A stretch of DNA of 64,000 nt from Thiothrix nivea DSM 5205 (GCF_000260135.1 NZ_JH651384.1:1615693-1679692); one strand, 5' to 3'. Shown: positions 35,033 to 43,875, counted from the first letter of the stretch. Notes: generated by a model from the sequence alone, not told the origin. Program-made: numbers and translations.

Positions 35033-36340
35033 ATGATACTGGGACGCTTGGCATGGGGCGCATTAGTACTCGGGTTTGCCATATTGTTAGTTGTAACGGG
35101 TTTTTCTGATTGGCAAGCCCGGGAATTTAATGACCCTGATGGGGCATTTGAAATTGGTTACAACCCTATTATTAAGGAATACACCCCCCCTAATAGCTTT
35201 TATCCACTTTTTCCCAGTAATGCGTATTTAGCACTGGGTTTGCAGGCAGCCACAAGCGAAAAGCCTAGTTTAGCGATAGCTAATATCGCCCAAGCATTAC
35301 ACGAAAACCCAGCCAATGCGGAGGCGGCAGTATTAATGCTACGCCTTTTCATGCTACCTGAAGAAATCATAAAATCAACCAACTTTGCATTACCACCACA
35401 GCAACTCATCGATGCGGTTGCAGATATTAATATCAAATTACGTCCAACATACGAATCGACCTTATCAACGGTTGTTGAATATAGATCCATAAACCAACAA
35501 AATGAAAAAACCATCCAAACATTGGCCGACTTGTTAATCAATTATCGCCATTATGCGGATCAAGCCTTCCCGATTTTCCATATCGCCTTAAATGACCCGG
35601 AACTAAGCCGCATACTCCAGCCATACCTCGACTCACCTCTTCCATGGCTACCTGCCTTTTTCCGCTATCTGCTTGAGCATGAAACAGACCAAAGAAAAAT
35701 TCAGGACTATTACGTCAAGCGTCTGCATTCACAAAATCCACCTACCCAACAAGAAACACTTAGCTACATTAACTACCTTATTAAGCAAAAGCAATGGGCT
35801 ATAGCTTATGAAATATGGTCTGAACACTTAAACCAATCTTCCTCTTTTAATCTAGCGCTGTACGATGGCGGATTTGAAGACACCGAAAACCTGAATCAAA
35901 CATTCGGTTGGAATTTCAGGAACTCAAAAGAAATCAACATCAAACAAGCCAACACCAGTGGTACGGATGGTAAAAAATCCTTAAGCATTGCTTTCAAGAA
36001 AGGGGATAGCATTGTGTTTCGGCATATTGACCAAAACAGGTTATTGCCACAAGGCGAATATAGTTTCACCGGCAAATACCGCCTCGGCCCGCTCAAGACC
36101 AGTAACGGCTTACGCTGGAGAGTCTATTGCGTCGGCGAAAACAACAGAAAAATCGCCGAAACTGAAGCCTTCAAGGGCTACAACCAGCAGTGGCAGACGT
36201 TCAAGGCAGACTTTACGGTTCCCGATAACTGTGAAGTACAAAGAATAGCACTAGAATCTGACAGTCAATACGCCCACCAGAACCTGTTCCAAGGGAATAT
36301 CTGGTTCGACAAGCTTTCAATCACAGAAGTCCAGCATTAA
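35033..36340 (+). CDS. Membrane-anchored TPR-like protein with C-terminal jelly-roll domain, unknown
   Basis: About 435 aa; a TTG at 35024 would add three residues. One N-terminal membrane helix (WGALVLGFAILLVVTGF) is followed by helical repeats (AYLALGLQAATSEKPSLA then NIAQALHENPANAEAAVLML) that resemble TPRs. The last ~150 residues look like a carbohydrate-binding jelly roll: LYDGGFEDTENLNQTFGWNF, SLSIAFKKGDSIVFRHI, YSFTGKYRLGPLKTSNGLRW and WQTFKADFTVPDNCE. Between Wzc and an O-antigen-ligase-family gene, it may bind the glycan in the periplasm during polymerisation or ligation (inference). Confidence 0.7.
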   Translation: MILGRLAWGALVLGFAILLVVTGFSDWQAREFNDPDGAFEIGYNPIIKEYTPPNSFYPLFPSNAYLALGLQAATSEKPSLAIANIAQALHENPANAEAAVLMLRLFMLPEEIIKSTNFALPPQQLIDAVADINIKLRPTYESTLSTVVEYRSINQQNEKTIQTLADLLINYRHYADQAFPIFHIALNDPELSRILQPYLDSPLPWLPAFFRYLLEHETDQRKIQDYYVKRLHSQNPPTQQETLSYINYLIKQKQWAIAYEIWSEHLNQSSSFNLALYDGGFEDTENLNQTFGWNFRNSKEINIKQANTSGTDGKKSLSIAFKKGDSIVFRHIDQNRLLPQGEYSFTGKYRLGPLKTSNGLRWRVYCVGENNRKIAETEAFKGYNQQWQTFKADFTVPDNCEVQRIALESDSQYAHQNLFQGNIWFDKLSITEVQH

Positions 36341-36345
36341 CGCGC

Positions 36346-37707
36346 ATGAAAAATCTTTCTACCCAATCTGCTTACCCTGGCGAATTATTTCTGGCCGCTG
36401 GGGCTGCCGGACTCTTGCTGATCGGGCCCTGGATAAAGACCAGTCTTTCATTCTTTATTCTGGAAGTCGTTGGCTTACTGTTGCTGATGATGGTGCTTGC
36501 CTTATACCGGCGAGCACTCCCCATTCCAACCAGCGTAACAGTTTTTATTTTTACATCAATTTTGTTATTGGGCAGCTATCTTATACCAGTCCCCATGGAA
36601 ACATGGCTGAATCTTCCGGGGCGTGAATTTTACCGGGATGTTACACAATTACTAGCAAAAATGGATTATTCATTTGCATGGCACAGCATATCAGTGGAAG
36701 CTTATGCAAGCGCCCAAATGTTATTATCCATTTTACCCGCCTTGGGGATTTTCTTGGTTACCGCCACCCTAAACACAAAAAATACTTTAAGGGTGTCACA
36801 GATTTTTATAGCATTAGCTGTTTGCCAAGGGTTATGGGGGCTGGCGCAATCCAGCATGGGTGGCTCCGCTACTGGTTCTTATAATAACCGTGACCATTAT
36901 GTCGCATTATTTGAGTTAACGCTGCCACTTACCATGAGCTTGCTGTTGTTCTCACTTTCTTCAAGCCCCCGTAAACGCCAGCATCACCCCCATGCATGGA
37001 TGGGTTCAGGCATATATGGGCTGGCTGCTACCATCATCTTGTTGGGAGGGCTATTTTCACTTTCCCGTGCGGGTATCGGTGGCTTAGTGTTGGCGTTGTT
37101 TTTTTTACTGCTGATATTCATTGGCCAATTCCGCATTTGGCATAGTATAATTGGCATCTCCATCTTCATCGCCGTTATAACTTTTTTTCTGTCCAGTTCT
37201 GAACGTAGCCTTACGGCAACCCTAAACCGTTTTTTAGCTGTTGACCCCCTGAAAGATGCAAGGTGGCATATTTTTGAACAGGCATGGGTTGCAATAAAGC
37301 ATTTTTCCCCTTTAGGCAGCGGGCCAGGAACATCCAAGGATGTATACACCGCATTCCAGCCACATGAAACCTTGGGAAGCACCCTGATTCATCATATACA
37401 CAATGACTACCTAGAGTTGTTTCTTGAAACCGGCATGATCGGGGCATTTATCCTGTTTGCATTTGTAGTCTTATACATGATCAATTGGTTTAGCCTGATT
37501 AAGACAGCCCAAAAGTCTGATATTTCTTACTATTTGAAAGTAGGTGCGGGTATTGGCCTTTTAACCTCACTGTTCCATGCTTACTTCGACTTTAACTATC
37601 ATACGTATTCACATCCTTTACAGGTTGCTTTCCTATGCGGTATTTTTTTCGCCAAAAACCGCCATTCAGGCGACCAAGAAACATCTAAAAAACAAATTAT
37701 TAGCTAG
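36346..37707 (+). CDS. O-antigen ligase / Wzy_C-family membrane protein
   Basis: 453 aa with about ten to twelve membrane helices. The Wzy_C signature region spans GGLFSLSRAGIGGLVLALFF and the large periplasmic loop, whose end has THE family His: TLIHHIHNDYLELFLETGMI. It either polymerises the repeat unit or ligates glycan to an acceptor; sequence does not separate polymerase from ligase. It starts 6 bp after the TPR/jelly-roll gene, which supports joint action. An EpsG-like polymerase at 8995 could serve a different glycan. Confidence 0.82.
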   Translation: MKNLSTQSAYPGELFLAAGAAGLLLIGPWIKTSLSFFILEVVGLLLLMMVLALYRRALPIPTSVTVFIFTSILLLGSYLIPVPMETWLNLPGREFYRDVTQLLAKMDYSFAWHSISVEAYASAQMLLSILPALGIFLVTATLNTKNTLRVSQIFIALAVCQGLWGLAQSSMGGSATGSYNNRDHYVALFELTLPLTMSLLLFSLSSSPRKRQHHPHAWMGSGIYGLAATIILLGGLFSLSRAGIGGLVLALFFLLLIFIGQFRIWHSIIGISIFIAVITFFLSSSERSLTATLNRFLAVDPLKDARWHIFEQAWVAIKHFSPLGSGPGTSKDVYTAFQPHETLGSTLIHHIHNDYLELFLETGMIGAFILFAFVVLYMINWFSLIKTAQKSDISYYLKVGAGIGLLTSLFHAYFDFNYHTYSHPLQVAFLCGIFFAKNRHSGDQETSKKQIIS

Positions 37708-37749
37708 ATTTTAATCAAAATAATTTCCCTATTGAACTTTCAGATCAAG

Positions 37750-37792
37750 AGTGATTGACATCACACCCCCAAAAAGACTTTATTGCTACAAT
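37750..37792 (+). promoter_or_regulatory. CRP-type site D with class II promoter
   Basis: Palindrome AGTGATTGACATCACA at 37750-37765 (one outer mismatch) and -10 hexamer TACAAT at 37787-37792, at the standard 29.5-bp distance. Precedes the small exported protein at 37903 with a leader of about 100 nt. Confidence 0.75.
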
Positions 37793-37902
37793 ACATCTGG
37801 GTAATATCTATGGTTTGTCCGCCTAACGTTCTGTTGAAGCAGAATCAGGAAGACATCCTATAGATGCCTGGTTTTTATTTTTTATGATTAAGGAGAAAGT
37901 CC

Positions 37903-38169
37903 ATGAAATTGTTCGTTAAGGCTGCTGTCACAGCAGCGTTGCTGGTGTCAGGCTTTGCTGCCAGTAGTGCCGCCATGGCTGAAGCAACCCTCAATGTCCC
38001 TAGTCGTGCAACAGGACGGCTGCCAACTTTCGTAGCCACCCAGAATCCTACTGGCGGCACAATAACTCGAGTTGTCATTCCCACTGGCACTACTCCAGCA
38101 CAACTCATTCAATTGATTTCCCAAACTGGTGCAAACGTCAGAGTAGTACCTCCTTCTCCTAGCAACTAA
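37903..38169 (+). CDS. Small exported protein, unknown function
   Basis: 88 aa. Signal peptide MKLFVKAAVTAALLVSGFAA to about residue 27 (SSAAMAEA), leaving about 60 residues with Thr/Pro-rich text (TGGTITRVVIPTGTTPAQLI) and a predicted short helix (QLIQLISQTGANVRVV). Strong AAGGAG ribosome site 7-8 bp before ATG, its own CRP-type promoter and a strong terminator make it a monocistronic, probably well-expressed gene. No family recognised. Its location at the end of the exopolysaccharide operon suggests a periplasmic or extracellular matrix role (inference). Confidence 0.72.
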   Translation: MKLFVKAAVTAALLVSGFAASSAAMAEATLNVPSRATGRLPTFVATQNPTGGTITRVVIPTGTTPAQLIQLISQTGANVRVVPPSPSN

Positions 38170-38200
38170 GAAGCTGATCTTCGGATAAGCTTTCACCAGA

Positions 38201-38232
38201 CCCCTCCCCATTTGTGGGAGGGGTTTTTTTTT
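38201..38232 (+). terminator. Strong rho-independent terminator
   Basis: Stem CCCCTCCC / GGGAGGGG with a seven-base loop followed by nine Ts, 31 bp after the small exported protein. Confidence 0.92.
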
Positions 38233-38374
38233 GAGGATCTGAATCCAGACCCCTTCTTCAATCGCACCACAAGAAAGTGTACTGGTCTAATGGACAGTCA
38301 CCGGGTGATCCGGCCCAGCACCTCCGGACACAGCAAGAAGTGAGTACACTACGTACTTGACCTTGAGGTGAACG

Positions 38375-38641
38375 ATGAAAACTGCAAAAACCGACAAAAA
38401 GCCCTATACCCGCCACAGCGCCAGCTACAAGGCTGAAGCCCTGAAACTGGCAGAGCGGCTTGGTGTACCTGAAGCAGCGCGGCAATTGGGCTTGCGCGAA
38501 CCGCAACTGTACCAATGGCGCAGCCAGCAACAGCACCAACAGACGGTCAGCCAACGTGAACAGGAACTGTCAACCGAAAACGCCCGCTTGCGCCGTGAAC
38601 TGGCAGTAGCACAGGAAGAGGTGTCCATCCTAAAAAAGCCA
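38375..38641 (+). pseudogene. IS3-family OrfA, frameshifted copy
   Basis: Matches orfA at 16757-17053 through VSILKK, but the A run has six As here instead of seven. The frame therefore shifts into KPARTLRNSSSEVRLYPG and continues open to 38809. The normal C-terminal residues ASAYFAKQLK are lost. Start ATG and HTH region are unchanged. Confidence 0.85.
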
Positions 38642-38666
38642 GCGCGTACTTTGCGAAACAGCTCAA

Positions 38667-39057
38667 GTGAAGTACGCCTTTATCCGGGAGCACCGCACCC
38701 AATTCAGGCTGAAAACCCTCTGCCACCTGTTGGCGGTGTCCCGCAGCGGTTACTACGAATGGCTGGTTCAAGTGGAGCGCAAGCAACGCCGCCAGCAACA
38801 AAAAGCTGAGTTTGATCAGGAGGTTGCCCGCTTGTTTGCCAAACACAAAAGCCGTTCCGGCGCACGCCGGTTGCAACGTATATTGGTCAAACAAGGCCAT
38901 GCCTGTAACCGCAAGACCGTTGCTGCCAGCCTGCGCCGCCAAGGGCTGGTTGCCAAGGCTGCCCGCAAGTTCAAGGCCACCACCAACAGTAACCATAACC
39001 TGCTGGGGCAAGACTTCACCGCCATAGCACCCAACCAAAAGTGGGTGGGTGACATCA
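38667..39057 (+). pseudogene. IS3-family OrfB, N-terminal part truncated by intron
   Basis: About 130 codons identical or nearly so to the OrfB at 15891-16760, from KYAFIREHRTQFRLKTL to APNQKWVGDI. An 18-bp in-frame deletion removes LPVFDN after NSNHN. The frame enters the intron after GACATCA. Catalytic residues beyond the first Asp are missing. Confidence 0.85.
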
Positions 39058-40654
39058 GTGTGCCGCAGCAAGCGGCGTAGAAGATGAGGGAAAGGCCCCT
39101 CGCAGTCGATGTACAGGCATGGGCTGCAAACCCCCTTAAGCGGCGTTAGTCAAAAGCTCCCGTCGTGAGCGTTAAGGAAAAGGCGTTGATAAACGTCAGG
39201 TAAGGATCAGGAAGGCGAACAACCGTGAACTGCCGTTCAAGTGTCGAAAGAGTTCAGATGACATCAAAACCGGAGAGTGATGTTGCTCCGGGATCAGCGC
39301 AGACAGTACCTGTTTATGGGCTGCGTGGTGTCCGGCATAGAGGCAGCGCGAGCCTGATTCAGGCTTCTATGTTGAACTGCGGGAACCTTCGATGGCAATG
39401 CCAAGGGAAAGGCACAAGTGTCAAACTACACAAGGCTGACAATACCGATGTGCCATCAAGGGACGGAGCTGCCCGTAGTAGTGTTGAAGTGGCTGTAATG
39501 GTCATGGAGCGAAGGGGCAGCGTCATTCAGCCGGAGTTACTGGTCAACTGTCATGACAGGATGAGCCAATGACAAAGGCAAAACCATTCGATATACCCAA
39601 ACGTTGGGTATGGGAGGCTTGCCTACAGGTAAAACGCAATCGTGGTGCTGCGGGCATTGACCAACAATCGATGCAGCAGTTTGAAGAAAACCAGAGCAAG
39701 AATCTGTATCGGCTATGGAACCAGCTGTCATCGGGAAGCTACTTTCCGCCAGCAGTCAAAGCCGTACCGATACCGAAGAAGTCAGGCGGCGAACGGATAC
39801 TGGGTATTCCCACCATTACGGATCGCATCGCGCAAACCGGGGTGAAACGGGTCTTCGAACCTTTGGTTGAGCCGCATTTTATCCGGGATTCCTATGGTTA
39901 TCGTCCTGGCCGGTCAGCGCATGATGCGATGCAAGTGGTCAAATGGCGATGCTGGGAGTACGACTGGGTAGTCGAGTTCGACATCAAAGGCTTGTTTGAT
40001 CACATTGACCATGAGCGACTGATGCGGGCAGTGCATAAACACTGCGAAATCCGCTGGGTCGTCCTGTACATCGAACGCTGGCTGACGGCACCGATGCAGT
40101 ATGCGGATGGCATGCAACAAAACAGGACAAAGGGCACGCCGCAAGGCGGAGTAATCAGTCCGGTACTGGCCAACCTGTTTCTGCATTATGCATTGGACCG
40201 CTGGATAAGGCAGGAACTGCGCAGCGTTCGCTTATGCCGCTATGCCGATGATGGCGTAGTGCATTGCAAAAGCAAGGCACAAGCTGAATATGCTTTGCGG
40301 AAAATTAGCCGAAGGCTGGTTGAGTGCGGGTTGGAAATCCATCCCGGCAAAACCCGTATCGTCTACTGCAAAGACATAAACCGGCAGGGAAATCATGACC
40401 ATACCGAATTTACCTTTTTGGGGTATAGTTTTAGACCCCGGAAAAGTGTGGACAAGTATGGTCGTATTTATCCCAATTTTACGCCAGCAGCCAGTCCTCA
40501 AGCCTTGAAAAGCATGAGGCAAACGGTAAGAAGCTGGCATCTTCAACTCAAGTGTGACAAATCCCTGTTCGACCTGTCCCGAATGTTTAACCCCATTCTG
40601 AGAGGTTGGTGGCAGTACTATGGGCGTTTTTACCGTAAGCGCCGTTAAATCGCC

Positions 40655-42280
40655 CTACTTGCCCTTGTCAAAAAAAGGGACTTTTTTCGCACATTTCTCC
40701 AGCGGCACATTCCATGGCAGGAGGGCCTCCCATTTTTCCAGGGTGTCGGCCTGGGCGATATGCTCCAGCAGATAGCGGATATAGGCATACGGTTCGAGGC
40801 CGTTGGCCTTGGCGGTTTCAATCAGGGAATAACAGGCGGCGCTGGCGCGCGCGCCATGCGGGGTGTCGGCAAACAGCCAGGCTTTGCGGCCCACGGCAAA
40901 GGGGCGGATGGCGTTCTCCGCCAGCACATTGCTGATATGCAGGTCGCCGCGTTGGCAGTAGCCACTCAGGTATTCCCACTGGTTGAGGCAGTATTCCATC
41001 GCCTTGCGGGTGAGGCCGCCTTTCATCACCTTGCCGACCTGCGTTTCCAGCCAGGTTTTCAGTTCGTTGAGCAGGGGCACGCTCAACTGCTGGCGCAGGC
41101 GGTATTTCTCCGCCGTGTCCAGGCCCTTGATGTTGTCCTCGATGCGGTAGAGCCTGCGGATCATGCCCAGGGCAATATCCGCCAGGGTGGGTTTGCCACG
41201 GGCCTGTTTGCCGCCCGCCGCCTTGACGGCCTCCACGAACTTGCGGCGGGCATGGTCCCAGCAGCCAATGCGGGTGATGGCGTTGTTGCGGCACACGGCG
41301 GCGTAACCGGAATAGCCGTCGGCCTGGAAAATGCCGTGGAAGTCCATCAGTAGGCGTTCGGGGACGCTCCCCGCCCGGCTGGGGTCGTATTCAAACAAGA
41401 CCGCCACCTGGTTCGGCGGGCCGCCCCGCACCACCCACATCCATTTGTCGGCCTGGGCGGTTTTGCCGTCCTCCTTCAGCACCTGGATGCGGGTTTCATC
41501 GCCTTGCAGGTAAGCGCCGCTGTTCTGGGTTTCGCGCAGCAGGTTGAGCAGGGGTTTGAAGCTGTCCTCCAGACGGATGATCCAGTGGGCCATGCTGCTG
41601 CGGCTGAGTTCCGCGCCGTGGCGTTTGAAAATGCCCTCCAGGCGGTACAGGGGCAGGCCATCGGCGTATTTGGCGATGATGACCTGCGTCAGCAGGTTGA
41701 GGCTGGCATGGCATTTGCCCAACGGATGGGGCGGACGGGCGGCGGCGACCAGCGTTGGCCCGCCATCTGCCGTTGCCGGGGCGGGATCCTGGCTGGCCCC
41801 GGCGGCAAACACGGCTTTTTCCTGCCAGTATTCCAGCACCACCAGTTGCGCCGGGATGTAGTCCAGCTCTTCCTTGACCTTGGTGAAAAACGTGCGGGTC
41901 GCCCCGGCTTTTTCCGCATCACCCAACAACAGCTCCACCCGTTGGCGCTTCAGCCCGGGCGGGAAGCCGCGCTGGCGTTGGCTGGGGCGGGGCCTGGCGG
42001 GTTCCGCCTCCGGCAGTCGTCCGGCGATGTCCTCCAGCGCGGTTGCCAACTCGGCTTCATCAAACAGGTCAATCTGGAAGGGGAGCTTTTCAGACTGGGC
42101 GCTAAACCGCTGTATTTTGGCCAGGCGCAGCATTTCTTCCAGGAGCTGGATATGGTGGTCACGCTGTTTCAGGACGGCGGCAAATTCCGCCTCTTGCTGC
42201 GCCAGCAACTGGCGCAGGCGGGCAGCGTCCAGGTCGCTATGGGATGTGGTTTTGGGGGCTGGCGGCGGTGCTAAATCCAT
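40655..42280 (-). CDS. tnpC: IS66 transposase TnpC (copy 2)
   Basis: 541 aa, identical protein to the one at 24209-25834: N-terminal coiled coil, DDE core with QADGYSGYAAVC and WDHARRKFVEA, and late Glu in VLAENAIRPF. Intact, so this copy could still supply transposase. Confidence 0.95.
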   Translation of the reverse strand: MDLAPPPAPKTTSHSDLDAARLRQLLAQQEAEFAAVLKQRDHHIQLLEEMLRLAKIQRFSAQSEKLPFQIDLFDEAELATALEDIAGRLPEAEPARPRPSQRQRGFPPGLKRQRVELLLGDAEKAGATRTFFTKVKEELDYIPAQLVVLEYWQEKAVFAAGASQDPAPATADGGPTLVAAARPPHPLGKCHASLNLLTQVIIAKYADGLPLYRLEGIFKRHGAELSRSSMAHWIIRLEDSFKPLLNLLRETQNSGAYLQGDETRIQVLKEDGKTAQADKWMWVVRGGPPNQVAVLFEYDPSRAGSVPERLLMDFHGIFQADGYSGYAAVCRNNAITRIGCWDHARRKFVEAVKAAGGKQARGKPTLADIALGMIRRLYRIEDNIKGLDTAEKYRLRQQLSVPLLNELKTWLETQVGKVMKGGLTRKAMEYCLNQWEYLSGYCQRGDLHISNVLAENAIRPFAVGRKAWLFADTPHGARASAACYSLIETAKANGLEPYAYIRYLLEHIAQADTLEKWEALLPWNVPLEKCAKKVPFFDKGK

Positions 42281-42315
42281 GGGTTAAATGATAACAAAAT
42301 CATCAGGATAAGTCG

Positions 42316-42684
42316 CTAAAACAGCGCCCCGTAGCACAACTTTTTATGCCCTTTGAGCAGGCTGATGTCATAACCGTCCAGCAGCCAGTTGATCTGCTGG
42401 GCCGTCAGCGCCATCACCCCGCCATCCCCCGTTTGCGGCCAATGGAACTTCTCTTCCGCCAGGGCTTTGTAATACAGCACAAAGCCATTGTCTTCCCAAT
42501 ACAGGCATTTGATTTTCGTGCGCTGGCGGTTGGTGAAGGCGTACAGCGCCCCGGCAAACGGGTCGTGGCCCAATTCCTGCGCCACGATCGCCGCCAGCCC
42601 CTGGGCGGCCTTGCGGAAATCAATGGGCGGGCGGTAAAGGTAAATGTCCGGCATCTCCCCGGCGGGGCGGAAATAACGGGCCAT
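42316..42684 (-). CDS. tnpB: IS66 accessory protein TnpB (copy 2)
   Basis: 122 aa, same protein as at 23805-24173 (IYLYRPPIDFRKAAQGLAAI and LLDGYDISLLKGHKKL). ATG overlaps the tnpA stop by one base. Confidence 0.92.
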   Translation of the reverse strand: MARYFRPAGEMPDIYLYRPPIDFRKAAQGLAAIVAQELGHDPFAGALYAFTNRQRTKIKCLYWEDNGFVLYYKALAEEKFHWPQTGDGGVMALTAQQINWLLDGYDISLLKGHKKLCYGALF

Positions 42685-43031
42685 TACAACTGCCCCAGCA
42701 ACCGGCGCAGCAAGGCCACATTGCCGGGGTGGATATTCCTGATCACCAGGCCATTCGGCAGGGACAGCTCCAGGCCATCGCCCGTCCGGGCGTCTGTCCC
42801 CGGCTGCGCCGGGCGGACAGTCACGAAACCGGAAGGCTCTGGCAATACCGGGCGTTTGCCATCCCCGGGCGGCTTGCCCGCCGTACCGCATAATTTGCGC
42901 CGCCAGTAGACAAAGCCGTGGTAACTCAACTGTTCCTGTTCACAATACTGGACTCCGGAAAGGCCGGAGGACTGGAAGCGTTGGAGCTGGGCTTGCCAGT
43001 ACGCCAGACGCCCATCTTGACCTGGATTCAT
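42684..43031 (-). CDS. tnpA: IS66 accessory protein TnpA (copy 2)
   Basis: 115 aa, same protein as at 23458-23805 (YWQAQLQRFQSSGLSGVQYC, then LSYHGFVYWRRKL). First gene of the IS66 operon on the minus strand. Confidence 0.88.
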   Translation of the reverse strand: MNPGQDGRLAYWQAQLQRFQSSGLSGVQYCEQEQLSYHGFVYWRRKLCGTAGKPPGDGKRPVLPEPSGFVTVRPAQPGTDARTGDGLELSLPNGLVIRNIHPGNVALLRRLLGQL

Positions 43032-43307
43032 CGTGTTCTCCCATGCAATCTGTTGCTGATGGGCTGAGTGTCCGGGATTACGTGGGGCGCTGAAAGGAGG
43101 GAGATTTAGAAGCGCTTACTTTTTACCCATCAGCACTGCATGGGCTGGGACGCCACATCAATGGGTATCTGGTGCGCTGGTTGCAGAGAAAATACAAGCG
43201 ACTGGCAGGCCATAAAACCCGAGCTTGGCGAACACTCGACAAACTCAGGGAAAAGTATCCATCTGTGTTTATCCACTGGCAGCTTTCCCCGGAAGGTTGA
43301 ATGATGG

Positions 43308-43341
43308 GAGCCGGATGAGCTGAGAGGTTCATGTCCGGTTC
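43308..43341 (+). ncRNA. Group II intron domain V
   Basis: 34 nt with the expected pairing: GAGCCGGATGAGC on the 5' side, GAGA-type tetraloop region, and GTTCATGTCCGGTTC on the 3' side. It starts 7 nt after the RT stop codon, as usual for bacterial group II introns. The catalytic AGC triad position reads AGCC/GGTT. Confidence 0.88.
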
Positions 43342-43380
43342 TGAGAGGGGCTGGGGGTGAAATTCCCCTGGCCTACTTAC

Positions 43381-43875
43381 CCCTACATATGGACGCTGCA
43401 AGGCTGGGTTTATCTGGCGGTTGTGTTGGATTTGTATTCCCGCCGGGTGGTAGGCTGGAGCCTTGGCGATTCCATGGAAACCGCGCTGGTGATACGCGCG
43501 CTGGCCATGGCCATCAACCTGCGCAGCCCCCCTGCTGGCGTGTTGCACCATTCTGACCGGGGCAGCCAATACGCCAGCAAGGAATACCAGCAGTTGCTGA
43601 GGCAAAACCACATGGTTTGCTCCATGAGCCGCAAAGGCAACTGCTGGGATAATGCCCCCACCGAACGTTTCTTCGGCAGCCTCAAACGTGAATGGCTGAC
43701 AGGGAATCACTATGTGACACGGGACGCCGCTATCCGGGATGTACGTGACTACATCGCGTACTACAACTCACGGCGGCTACATACAACCATTGGGGACAAA
43801 GCCCCGATTGAATTTGAGACAGGACAATGGGCTAAATCCGCTTAACAAGGTGTCCGGTTTTACTTGACCAGAACA
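43381..43875 (+). pseudogene. IS3b OrfB C-terminal part, 3' exon of the intron
   Basis: Open frame to 43845: YIWTLQGWVYLAVVLDLYSR, VLHHSDRGSQYASKEYQQLL (second Asp) and GNCWDNAPTERFFGSLK (Glu), ending IEFETGQWAKSA. The element end at 43875 (GACCAGAACA) is shared with fragment A at 17905. This belongs to a different IS3 element from the one on the 5' side of the intron (compare FSRQVIGW there with YSRRVVGW here). Confidence 0.85.

Larger units (their letters stand above)
38311..39057 (+). mobile_element. IS3a copy 2, 5' half only, cut by a group II intron
   Basis: Same end as the copy at 15870-17116 (CGGCCCAGCACCTCCGGACA then CAGCAAGAAGTG) and the same genes, on the plus strand. It stops at GGTGACATCA inside orfB where the group II intron begins. 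The 3' half of this IS is not on the other side of the intron; a different IS3 element is. Confidence 0.85.
40635..43119 (-). mobile_element. IS66-family element, copy 2 (inverted)
   Basis: 2485 bp, same length as copy 1 and in opposite orientation; one base difference is visible near the outer end. Target duplication TTTTTACC at 40627-40634 and 43120-43127. Inserted in the group II intron RT gene. Confidence 0.96.
39569..43300 (+). pseudogene. ltrA: Group II intron reverse transcriptase/maturase, split by IS66
   Basis: Pieces 39569-40634 and 43128-43300 rejoin in frame (1066 + 173 nt = 413 codons). RT motifs: GIPTITDRIAQTGVKRVFEP, VVEFDIKGLFDHIDHERLM, KGTPQGGVISPVLANLFLHY and the catalytic CRYADDGVVHC, then LGYSFRPRK. 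The thumb/maturase domain carries FNPILRGWWQYYGRFY and, after the IS66, GLGRHINGYLVRWLQRKYK. No HNH endonuclease domain is present. As sequenced, the ORF stops 12 bp inside the IS66, losing the last ~60 residues of the maturase domain. Confidence 0.9.
39058..43380 (+). mobile_element. Group II intron, interrupted by IS66
   Basis: The 5' end GTGTGCCGC fits the GUGYG rule for group II introns. About 510 nt of structured, gene-poor sequence (domains I-III) precede a reverse-transcriptase ORF. A canonical domain V and a domain VI-like hairpin (GGGGCTGGGGG...CCCCTGGCCTAC) close it, ending at CTACTTAC near 43380. Without the 2485-bp IS66 and its 8-bp duplication the intron is about 1.83 kb, normal for a bacterial group II intron. 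The 3' border is uncertain by a few bases. Short frames in 39225-39572 are taken as RNA domains, not genes. Confidence 0.88.

Noticed and set aside
39225-39572. 115-codon ORF in the 5' part of the group II intron
   Set aside because: The region corresponds to intron RNA domains and lacks protein features; the RT starts at 39569.
41504-42274. 256-codon frame opposite IS66 tnpC (also the mirrored frame in copy 1 and the 187-codon frame at 42346)
   Set aside because: It is present in both IS66 copies only because they are identical. GC-rich IS66 genes commonly have such shadows, and tnpA/B/C explain the element fully.
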